From positions 1-25,459 of IMG/VR virus record IMGVR_UViG_3300017963_002492: a stretch of DNA of 25,459 bases; one strand, given 5' to 3'. A program made the translations under genes and the position numbers. Below are positions 20,241 through 25,459 of this stretch, in pieces; within the stretch, counting starts at the first letter, position 1; every line of letters begins with the position of its first letter. Below the pieces are notes generated by a model. That model did not search any database. It was not told where the DNA came from and worked only from the letters and a program-made list of their open reading frames with translations. The stretch is from a virus.

Positions 20241-20475
20241 CATGCGCTACGCGATCCAAGGCGTCGAGCGCAGGATCCTCGACGCCTTGGACGAGGGCAC
20301 GGTGCTACGTGCGGCAGTACGAACACCTACATGGACTGACGGCGACCGGCTGTTGAAGCTGGCCCGTCTGCTGCGCCAGCGCGAAGAGGCGCTGCGATGG
20401 CTGGCCTACGCCGAAGACCTGCCTAGCGGGCTCACCGAGGTGGCCGCCCCCGAATCGAGATACACGGGGATGTAG
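20224..20475 (+). CDS. Small hypothetical protein, 83 aa
   Basis: A helical protein (MRYAIQGVERRILDALDEG, then LLKLARLLRQREEALRWLAYA) with no recognised family. GTG at 20224 follows AGGA at a good distance and overlaps the previous gene by 17 bases; ATG at 20242 is an alternative without a ribosome-binding site. The last codons and the TAG stop lie inside the acceptor stem and following positions of the tRNA-Ala gene. Confidence 0.6.
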   Translation: MSFATDMRYAIQGVERRILDALDEGTVLRAAVRTPTWTDGDRLLKLARLLRQREEALRWLAYAEDLPSGLTEVAAPESRYTGM

Positions 20476-20541
20476 CTCAGTTGGGAGAGCATCGGCTTTG
20501 CAAGCCGAGGGTCAGGGGTTCGACCCCCCTCATCTCCACCA
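20466..20541 (+). tRNA. tRNA-Ala (UGC)
   Basis: A full 76-base cloverleaf: acceptor GGGGATG with CATCTCC (one G-U), D arm with AGCTCAGTTGGGAGAGC, anticodon stem TCGGC/GCCGA around TTTGCAA with anticodon TGC (20499-20501), T arm GGTTCGACCCC, discriminator A and an encoded CCA. It reads alanine codons. It overlaps the end of the gene at 20224. Confidence 0.95.
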
Positions 20542-20544
20542 AAT

Positions 20545-20620
20545 GCCGCTGTAGCTCAATTGGTAGAGCTACTGATTTGTAATCAGTGGGTTGTAGGTTC
20601 AAGTCCTATCAGCGGCCCCA
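20545..20620 (+). tRNA. tRNA-Thr (UGU)
   Basis: 76 bases, three after the first tRNA: acceptor GCCGCTG/CAGCGGC, D arm AGCTCAATTGGTAGAGC, anticodon stem ACTGA/TCAGT around TTTGTAA with anticodon TGT (20578-20580), T arm GGTTCAAGTCC and encoded CCA. It reads threonine ACA and related codons. It is likely co-transcribed with tRNA-Ala. Confidence 0.95.
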
Positions 20621-20644
20621 TCTTTCGGTCGCGGCGAAGACCTG

Positions 20645-20650
20645 TAGACT
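20645..20650 (+). promoter_or_regulatory. Leaderless -10 box of the M15 endolysin gene
   Basis: TAGACT ends six bases before the ATG at 20657. No ribosome-binding site is visible, and no good -35 lies between it and the tRNA-Thr gene. Confidence 0.5.
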
Positions 20651-20656
20651 GCCGCC

Positions 20657-21088
20657 ATGCCGAAGTTCAGCAGCAGTTCCCGCAGCCGATTGGAGACGTG
20701 TGACCCACGCCTTCAGGCCCTCTTCACCGCCGTCGTGGAAACGCACGACTGCACGATCCTTGAGGGCTTGCGGACGCTAGAGCGCCAGCAGGAGCTTTAC
20801 CGGCAGGGCAAGTCGAAGCTCGACGGCGTGAACAAGAAGAGCAAGCACCAGAGCGACGACGGCGTCAGCCGTGCCGTGGACGTGGCCCCGTATCCGATCG
20901 ACTGGAATACGCACCAGCCCGCCGTCGCAAAGCGGTGGCTCGACTTCGCGCGTGCCGTGCTCGCGGAGGCCGAGCGCCAGGGAACCTCTGTGCGCTGGGG
21001 CGGCGACTGGGACGGCGACTGGGACCGTGTCTCCGACCCGACCCTCGACCAGTCCTTCAACGACTGGCCGCACTGGGAACTGCGCTAG
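20657..21088 (+). CDS. T5-type M15 L-alanyl-D-glutamate endopeptidase (endolysin)
   Basis: The 143-residue protein matches the M15 peptidases related to the T5 endolysin: ILEGLRTLERQQELYRQGKSK, SKHQSDDGVSRAVDVAP, VRWGGDWDGDWD and FNDWPHWEL. The zinc ligands are H64, D75 and H139. Enzymes of this type cut the L-Ala-D-Glu bond of peptidoglycan stems and lyse the host. No signal peptide or membrane segment is present, so export would need a holin or another route; several small membrane proteins elsewhere in the window are candidates. It is distinct in sequence from the M15 peptidase at 1584. The gene is leaderless and ends in the CTAG shared with the minus-strand operon. Confidence 0.9.
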   Translation: MPKFSSSSRSRLETCDPRLQALFTAVVETHDCTILEGLRTLERQQELYRQGKSKLDGVNKKSKHQSDDGVSRAVDVAPYPIDWNTHQPAVAKRWLDFARAVLAEAERQGTSVRWGGDWDGDWDRVSDPTLDQSFNDWPHWELR

Positions 21089-21333
21089 GGGTGCGCCAGT
21101 AGCACGCCGTCCGCAATGAATCCCGAGATCGCGGACTCGTCCCAGACCGCATCGTCGGCAAACAAGGTGCTCCCGGTGACTCCGGCGATGGGGTAGACCC
21201 GGAACACCCGGCCCTCGTGGACCGTGGGCCGCACCGAGATCACGACGCTGCGCGTCTCCTCCTGCACGGGTCCGATGACAATGTCCAGGCCGGTAGCCTG
21301 CTCGATCCACGTCTCGTTGCTGTAGTCGGCCAT
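21085..21333 (-). CDS. Small hypothetical protein, possibly virion-associated, 82 aa
   Basis: A strand-rich protein (LDIVIGPVQEETRSVVISVRP, RVFRVYPIAGVTGSTLF) with no membrane segment. I recognise no family. It is the last gene of the minus-strand operon, starting one base after the stop codon of the preceding structural-type gene, and converges on the endolysin. A small virion or tail accessory role is inferred from position. Confidence 0.65.
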   Translation of the reverse strand: MADYSNETWIEQATGLDIVIGPVQEETRSVVISVRPTVHEGRVFRVYPIAGVTGSTLFADDAVWDESAISGFIADGVLLAHP

Positions 21334-21334
21334 C

Positions 21335-22402
21335 TCAGCTCTCGTTGTAGAAGACGCAGGCGTCGTAGATGCTGCTGATCAGACTGCCGCCCATGCGGTA
21401 GCCCTTCGGCGTTGCGCCCGTGTCGAGCAGGATGCTGCGTGCGGGCCCTTGCTGTGTCCAGTAGATGCCCCGCAGCCGTCCGCAGTAGCCCGCGTAGTAG
21501 GGAGCCTGGGTAGTGCCGCCGATGAAGCGTCCGCGCCAGGACTGCAACGGGACGACGGCGAGCCCGCCGTCGAACGTCAGCGTGTTGAAGATGCGCTGGC
21601 CCGTTCCGATGCCCGAGCCGCGTGGGGCGATGGTGGCAGGGAACGACACAGAGCCCGCTGGAACCGTGGGGTCGAAGACGCCCGCGTGCGCCTGTGCGTT
21701 TGCTGCAACGTGACCAAGCGTGACGTTGACTCCCAGGACCGCGCTGTAAGACCATGTTGACGGCATGGGGGTGATTTGGTTGCCCGAGACGCACATGCCA
21801 TAGAGGCGATCGTCACTCTCGACGTTGGCCGCGTTGACTCCCTCCACAATCGCACCGAAGTAGATGAAGCCGCAGGCGTTGTCGGTGCCGTAGCGGAAGC
21901 AGATGGCACACGTCTCAGCCGACGCGACGACCCATACCTTCGTGATGGCACTGATGCCGCCGGAGTTCGCCGTAGCGCACCAGAAGCCCGATTCGCGGCC
22001 ACTCGTGCCGAAGGCATTGACGCCGCTGTACCAATTAGTCGGCGCGGTCGCGTTGTCGTAACCATCGGGCCCGACCGCCAAGTAGAAGTTGCCGGGACCA
22101 ACGGTGTCTACCGCTGCCGTCTGTGTGTAGTCGCGATATGACGCCCGCCTGAAACCCGACGACGCGGAGGCGGGTGCGCCCAAGATCGCGTTGAAGTTGC
22201 TGATCGGGCTGCCGGACGGCGCGGTGATGCGGATCGCCGGGTTGCTGGCGTCCTCGCCCTTCGCGCGAGCCGTCGTCCACTGGTTCGTAGACAAGGCGGC
22301 GAACGCAGCCTCGATGGCCGTGAGCACGTCGGCAGTAGACGACGATGCAGCCGTCTCAAGGGACGACTGCTCAAAGGTGAGTGCGGGATTGGGGAGGGCC
22401 AT
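21335..22402 (-). CDS. Putative virion/receptor-binding structural protein, 355 aa
   Basis: After an N-terminal helical region (SLETAASSSTADVLTAIEAAFAAL) the chain is Gly-, Ser-, Ala- and aromatic-rich with many short strands (GNFYLAVGPDG, TNWYSGVNAFG, GFWCATANSG). This composition is typical of phage tail, spike or fibre beta-sandwich domains. No specific family is recognised. The ATG at 22402 follows GGAG by six bases and overlaps the stop of the preceding small gene (TAATG). An in-frame TTG lies four codons upstream. It is the longest non-enzymatic gene of the minus-strand operon and sits downstream of the sugar-modification genes. Confidence 0.65.
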   Translation of the reverse strand: MALPNPALTFEQSSLETAASSSTADVLTAIEAAFAALSTNQWTTARAKGEDASNPAIRITAPSGSPISNFNAILGAPASASSGFRRASYRDYTQTAAVDTVGPGNFYLAVGPDGYDNATAPTNWYSGVNAFGTSGRESGFWCATANSGGISAITKVWVVASAETCAICFRYGTDNACGFIYFGAIVEGVNAANVESDDRLYGMCVSGNQITPMPSTWSYSAVLGVNVTLGHVAANAQAHAGVFDPTVPAGSVSFPATIAPRGSGIGTGQRIFNTLTFDGGLAVVPLQSWRGRFIGGTTQAPYYAGYCGRLRGIYWTQQGPARSILLDTGATPKGYRMGGSLISSIYDACVFYNES

Positions 22403-22602
22403 TAGTAGCTCCAACCGGGGGCGAGGGTGTGCTCGTCCACCTCTTGCGCGCCCGTCACGTCAAGGTTCGTGACCAGCGTGGTGTCGTTGGGCAGCGTGGT
22501 CGTTGGGGGCGGTGGTGTGGGGCTCCCGCCGCTATCGGGGATCGGAGGGAAGATCCGGTCTACGGTGGAGCCGTTCGGAATGATGCGCGTGACCGTTGCC
22601 AT
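22402..22602 (-). CDS. Small Pro/Thr-rich protein, 66 aa
   Basis: The middle is a low-complexity Pro-Thr stretch (PIPDSGGSPTPPPPTTTLP) between two short ordered ends (MATVTRIIPNGSTVDRIF and VTNLDVTGAQEVDEH). This looks like a flexible connector or decoration protein of the virion. The coupled structural-type gene downstream supports that. It is probably leaderless. Confidence 0.6.
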   Translation of the reverse strand: MATVTRIIPNGSTVDRIFPPIPDSGGSPTPPPPTTTLPNDTTLVTNLDVTGAQEVDEHTLAPGWSY

Positions 22603-22609
22603 GCGCCGA

Positions 22610-22615
22610 AGAGTA
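22610..22615 (-). promoter_or_regulatory. Leaderless -10 box of the Pro/Thr-rich gene
   Basis: Read on the minus strand this is TACTCT, seven bases before the ATG at 22602. It follows the TGA of the upstream gene directly. It would give the structural genes their own transcript. Confidence 0.5.
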
Positions 22616-22780
22616 TCAGTCTTCGCTTGACTCGCAGTCCAAACTCAGCTTGTGAGCAAGGTATTCGCTGTTGCGGCGATGCCGCAGCCATTCCTTCAAT
22701 CGGAGGCGTTCAGCCTTCAGCGCGCGTAGCTGCTCTGCTCGTGCGTCGTTCTTCGCCCGAAGAGTGTCGGGGTCCCACAT
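22616..22780 (-). CDS. Small basic helical protein, 54 aa
   Basis: Almost the whole chain is one charged helix (LRAKNDARAEQLRALKAERLRLKEWLRHRR in pieces), likely a coiled coil, with a short acidic end (ESSED). No family is recognised. The ATG at 22780 lies one base after the TGA of the preceding gene, so coupling is likely; longer in-frame forms would overlap that gene deeply. Confidence 0.55.
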   Translation of the reverse strand: MWDPDTLRAKNDARAEQLRALKAERLRLKEWLRHRRNSEYLAHKLSLDCESSED

Positions 22781-22781
22781 G

Positions 22782-23174
22782 TCAGCGATCCCAGGGAATC
22801 GCGAGCAACGTCTTGAGCGTGTTGCGCCACGACTTGCCCCGAATCGGCTTGCCACCGGCTCCGGCCCACAAGCGGCACCACGCACCCCAACCCACACGGC
22901 CCTCGATCTGCGAGCAGATAATGTCGCCCGTCAGAATGCGGACGTAGGCAAAGCGGCAGTTTCCGCACACCTGACCCTTGGCTTGCGGCGGCGGGGCTCC
23001 GTAAGCGGAGTCCTCCTTCGACATTTTGTAGGGAGGGGTTCCGTCACCCAGCAGCCAGTAGACCAGGGGAAGACGTGCGCGCACGCGCGCGGGGAGAGTG
23101 CGGAAGCGTTCGACCGCTTCTACGACTTCCGGCTGCGCTTTGCCGGGAATGCCAGCGTCGGGGTACTCGTTCAT
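22782..23174 (-). CDS. Four-cysteine protein, possible metal or Fe-S binder, 130 aa
   Basis: The central part has YKMSKEDSAYG followed by VCGNCRFAYVR, then IICSQIEG and GAWCRLW. The C-x2-C, C, C spacing and the trailing Trp resemble small phage proteins that are often labelled high-potential iron-sulfur-like. Whether they carry iron or zinc is not known to me. The C-terminus is basic. The ATG is one base after the stop of the preceding gene. Confidence 0.6.
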   Translation of the reverse strand: MNEYPDAGIPGKAQPEVVEAVERFRTLPARVRARLPLVYWLLGDGTPPYKMSKEDSAYGAPPPQAKGQVCGNCRFAYVRILTGDIICSQIEGRVGWGAWCRLWAGAGGKPIRGKSWRNTLKTLLAIPWDR

Positions 23175-23175
23175 C

Positions 23176-23436
23176 TCAGCAGCGCCGCAGGTATGCGATA
23201 CCGAGGATCGTGATCAGGCCGAGGCCCATGAGGCCCGTCAGTTGCGCCTGATCTGCGATGGACTCAGTCGTCGTCGTCAGCCGGTCGATGCGAGCCGTCA
23301 GTTGCGGCGTCGTGTCGATCGTGACCTTGCCGAGCGGCGGGCCTGTCCGCTGCTGTTGCTGCTGCTGCTGCTGCGACCCTTCCCCCACCGGGACGCGAAA
23401 GTCGAAGACGCCAAAGCTGGGAATGTGGTAGCGCAT
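23176..23436 (-). CDS. Membrane protein with polyglutamine tract, 86 aa
   Basis: The chain has a short N-terminal part, eight consecutive glutamines encoded by 23350-23373, a helical stretch with heptad-like Thr and Ile positions (LTARIDRLTTTTESIADQA), and a C-terminal membrane segment (about residues 66-82, LTGLMGLGLITILGIAYL). It is predicted to be a tail-anchored protein. No family is recognised. The gene is leaderless; the -10 box overlaps the stop codon of the upstream dehydrogenase gene. Confidence 0.65.
   Translation of the reverse strand: MRYHIPSFGVFDFRVPVGEGSQQQQQQQQRTGPPLGKVTIDTTPQLTARIDRLTTTTESIADQAQLTGLMGLGLITILGIAYLRRC
23350..23373 (-). repeat. CAG/CAA tract encoding eight glutamines
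   Basis: Eight glutamine codons in a row, seven CAG and one CAA on the minus strand. Trinucleotide runs of this kind are slippage-prone. Confidence 0.9.
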
Positions 23437-23442
23437 GGCGGG

Positions 23443-23448
23443 ATGCTA
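23443..23448 (-). promoter_or_regulatory. Leaderless -10 box of the polyglutamine protein gene
   Basis: Read on the minus strand this is TAGCAT, six bases before the ATG at 23436. Its TAG is the stop codon of the dehydrogenase gene. Confidence 0.5.
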
Positions 23449-24369
23449 CGCCCGCTTTCGCAAATCTGCTAGCAAACTCGTGACGGGGCCGAGGTCCGAA
23501 AGCCGCATGTAGGGCTCGTCGCTTGCGACCACGTTGGCGTACACAGCCTTGTGGAGATCGGTGAATCCGCTGGAGAATTCCAGCCGCGTCCCCTTGCCGC
23601 TCCAACAACTGTCGGTAGACGTGTCGGGGAAATGCAGCGTCAGTTCCCGGTGGCTCTGCTGCGTCGGATACGGCAGGTACTTGCGGTCGATGGACAAGAG
23701 GAAGTCGATCACCGTGTCCTTGAAGACGACCACGCCCATGGCCTCACGAGTCGTCAAGGAGCCGATTGAGACGGACTGATGCTCACCGAAAATCCAGCAC
23801 AGCGCATCGAGCATGTGGATTCCGATGTTCGCGAGGATGCCGCCGCTCCGACTCGCATCGCCCTTCCATGACCAGTCGTACCACTGGCCCCGAGGCGTGA
23901 CATAGGTGAGCGTGCCCATGCTGGGGGGCTGGGGGGCCGTGAGGATCGACTCACGGAAGGTCTGTAGCTTTTCCGAAAGCCGCAGTTGGTGGACCGGGTA
24001 GATGCGCTTCCCGGTGTCTTTTTCCAGCGCGAGCAGCAAATCGAGATTGCGCGGGTTGACGACGACGGGCTTTTCGCATATCGCGTGCGCGTCATTCCGT
24101 AGAGCCAACCGGCAGTGCGCGTCGTGCAGGTAGTTCGGGGAGCACACCGAGACGTAATCCACGCCCTCTCCGTCGCGCCGCAAGCGGTCCAAGTGCCGCT
24201 CAAAGCGTTCCACCTCCGTGAAGAAGTGGCAGTCGGGGAAGTACCGATCGATCACGCCGATGGAATCGTGCGGGTCCACGATCGCGACCAGATCCCCGCC
24301 GATCGCCTTGATGGCTTCCATGTGCCGGGGGGCGACGTAGCCACCCGCCCCGATCAGAGCAAAACGCAT
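23446..24369 (-). CDS. WlbA/WbpB-type sugar-nucleotide dehydrogenase (Gfo/Idh/MocA)
   Basis: The 307-residue protein starts with the Rossmann motif FALIGAGGYVAPRHMEAIK, followed by DPHDSIGVIDRYFPDCHFF, YVSVCSPNYLHDAHCRLALR and CEKP with K100, then GGILANIGIHMLDALCW. These blocks match WlbA/WbpB, which oxidises C3 of UDP-N-acetylglucosaminuronic acid with NAD on the way to diacetamido-uronic acids of lipopolysaccharide. The length is close to the family norm of about 315. In a phage this could alter host surface glycan or supply a sugar for virion glycosylation. AAGGAG lies seven bases before the ATG, which overlaps the stop of the glycosyltransferase gene (TGATG). The partner enzymes (6-dehydrogenase, aminotransferase, acetyltransferase) are not in the window. 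Confidence 0.9.
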   Translation of the reverse strand: MRFALIGAGGYVAPRHMEAIKAIGGDLVAIVDPHDSIGVIDRYFPDCHFFTEVERFERHLDRLRRDGEGVDYVSVCSPNYLHDAHCRLALRNDAHAICEKPVVVNPRNLDLLLALEKDTGKRIYPVHQLRLSEKLQTFRESILTAPQPPSMGTLTYVTPRGQWYDWSWKGDASRSGGILANIGIHMLDALCWIFGEHQSVSIGSLTTREAMGVVVFKDTVIDFLLSIDRKYLPYPTQQSHRELTLHFPDTSTDSCWSGKGTRLEFSSGFTDLHKAVYANVVASDEPYMRLSDLGPVTSLLADLRKRA

Positions 24370-25459
24370 CACCGCACTCCTTGAATGTGCTCATACAGGC
24401 TGCGCCAGCGCGCGGTCACGCTTGCTGCGCCGTGGGTCCGCTGGGCCCACTCGATCTGAGGACGCTGCGTGTCTGCATCGCCCCAAAGGCCCCGAGCAGC
24501 GGGGTTCGCCACGTCGAGACGGATGGCCTCTGCCAGCTCGTGCTCGTCCCGCACGCGCCTGACCGGAGCATCCGGGTGGATGGACTTCGACCATGCGTTC
24601 AAGTCGGAGTAGACCGTGTGGCCCAAGGCGATCGACTCTGCGCCGCTCATGCCGTAGATCCCAACCGCGAACTGATCGAACGTCGCGTGGCACGTCCGCT
24701 TGATCTCCATGCACTCCTCGTTCGACTTGCCTTCAATCACGACGGCTTCGACGGGGACGCCGTCAGCCTTCAACGCATCCACCACGTCGAGGAACACTTC
24801 CGTCTTCTTGAACCGGCGGTTCGTCGTCGGGTGGCAGATCCGGTACACCCCCTTGCCGCGCCATGCCGGAGCGCGCCGAGCGAAGACGTGGTCGGGGACA
24901 ATCAGGGGCATGTGGTACGGGAGCCAAGACCGCTCCAACATCGTCCAGTCCCAGGCCGAGACTCCCATGATGCCGGTGTGCTTGTGCCACGCCATGTACT
25001 CGTGAGCGTGCTGCCGCAGCGGTGAACCGAGGTACTGCACGAGGCAGTTGTGCGGCGTCAGAATCTCGCGCCAGTCCAGCTTGCCCACGCTGACCGGGTG
25101 CCGAACGAAGTGGAAAAACCAGTCACGGCTCGACACCAGTTCGTACAGCGGTTCCACGTCGTCCAAGTCACTGAGGACCAGCGCATCGTCGGGCAGCGGG
25201 AAGTCGATGTAGTCCTGCTGGAGCACGATGCAGGGAGCGCCCATCGCCTGCGCGAGGTAGCCCGCTTGACCGGCTGCGTTCGTGTCCGTCACGAACAGGA
25301 CCGGGCGCGTCTTCGCCGTTTCAGGGGCGGGGACATGCCTGCGGGGCGTCCACCCCTCAAGGTCATGGGACTGCGTCTCTAGCCAGTGGAACCCAGCCGC
25401 AGCCGCCATTTCATCCTTGGCTTCCTGCGGGATTACCAGCGCGCCCCCGTGCTCAAGGC
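24369..25459 (-). CDS. GT-B glycosyltransferase (5' end outside the window)
   Basis: The frame is open to the right edge, so the N-terminus is missing; at least 362 residues are present. The region ICHPTTNRRFKKTEVFLDVVDAL, VEAVVIEGKSNEEC and FDQFAVGIYGMSGAESIALG in pieces is the C-terminal Rossmann half of GT-B enzymes of GT4 type, where the GMSGAESIALG loop takes the place of the nucleotide-sugar binding E-x7-E region (E in SGAESIA). The N-terminal half has LFVTDTNAAGQAGYLAQAMG. The acceptor is unknown. It is co-transcribed with the sugar-nucleotide dehydrogenase, so it probably transfers the sugar made with its help. It is also upstream of putative virion genes. Confidence 0.8.
   Translation of the reverse strand, partial: LEHGGALVIPQEAKDEMAAAAGFHWLETQSHDLEGWTPRRHVPAPETAKTRPVLFVTDTNAAGQAGYLAQAMGAPCIVLQQDYIDFPLPDDALVLSDLDDVEPLYELVSSRDWFFHFVRHPVSVGKLDWREILTPHNCLVQYLGSPLRQHAHEYMAWHKHTGIMGVSAWDWTMLERSWLPYHMPLIVPDHVFARRAPAWRGKGVYRICHPTTNRRFKKTEVFLDVVDALKADGVPVEAVVIEGKSNEECMEIKRTCHATFDQFAVGIYGMSGAESIALGHTVYSDLNAWSKSIHPDAPVRRVRDEHELAEAIRLDVANPAARGLWGDADTQRPQIEWAQRTHGAASVTARWRSLYEHIQGVR

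Noticed and set aside
20466-20620. tRNA genes as an integration attachment site
   Set aside because: Both tRNAs are complete, no partial tRNA copy was seen elsewhere in the window, and no integrase gene is present.
21002-21025. Perfect 12-bp tandem duplication in the endolysin gene (GDWDGDWD)
   Set aside because: A GGDWDGD-type loop is normal in T5-like M15 peptidases, so this is probably not a new duplication.

Overview
The window is high-GC, almost gap-free DNA that reads as part of a lytic or temperate bacteriophage genome. The phage hallmarks are a family A DNA polymerase fused to a uracil-DNA-glycosylase-like domain, a Sak4-like RecA-fold ATPase next to a DUF669-like protein, two different M15 peptidases, many short overlapping genes, two clustered tRNA genes and a late-type block on the opposite strand. 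I see no ribosomal, metabolic or housekeeping genes, no integrase, no terminase and no major capsid gene, so this is one piece of a larger genome. The host cannot be named. Several genes start 6-7 nt downstream of a TANNNT -10 box with no Shine-Dalgarno sequence. That leaderless pattern is common in Deinococcota and Actinomycetota and is the only host hint here.

Layout. Bases 1-1587 (+) hold the end of an exonuclease-like gene, a small gene, a Cas4/RecB-like PD-(D/E)XK nuclease and a small unknown gene. Bases 1584-2252 (-) encode a membrane-anchored M15 peptidase, divergent from a papain-like cysteine peptidase-like gene at 2290. Bases 2861-10363 (+) hold a MoxR-type AAA+ ATPase coupled to a 1177-residue protein that carries only the C-terminal lobe of a superfamily 2 helicase. 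Five consecutive genes for proteins with one predicted membrane segment each follow. Bases 10391-11803 (+) form a cassette of very small genes behind a strong promoter with a palindromic operator in its spacer. A Nudix hydrolase lies on the minus strand (11800-12162).

Bases 12184-16460 (+) are the replication and recombination core: Sak4-like ATPase, DUF669-like protein, terminator, then the UDG-polymerase fusion. Bases 16498-20475 (+) are an accessory region: an HTH protein, an SgcJ/NTF2-like protein, an SMC/Rad50-like ATPase and several small genes, two blocks of which are bracketed by exact 23-bp and 27-bp direct repeats. tRNA-Ala(UGC) and tRNA-Thr(UGU) follow at 20466-20620, then a T5-type M15 endolysin.

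Bases 21085-25459 (-) form a separate operon. It starts beyond the right edge with a glycosyltransferase, then a WlbA/WbpB-type sugar-nucleotide dehydrogenase, small proteins (one with a polyglutamine tract and a membrane segment, one with four cysteines) and putative virion proteins. The two sugar enzymes next to probable virion genes suggest glycan modification of the particle or of the host surface.

All three convergent gene junctions in the window overlap by the same four bases, CTAG. All functional assignments are by motif recognition from translated sequence; no database search was possible.
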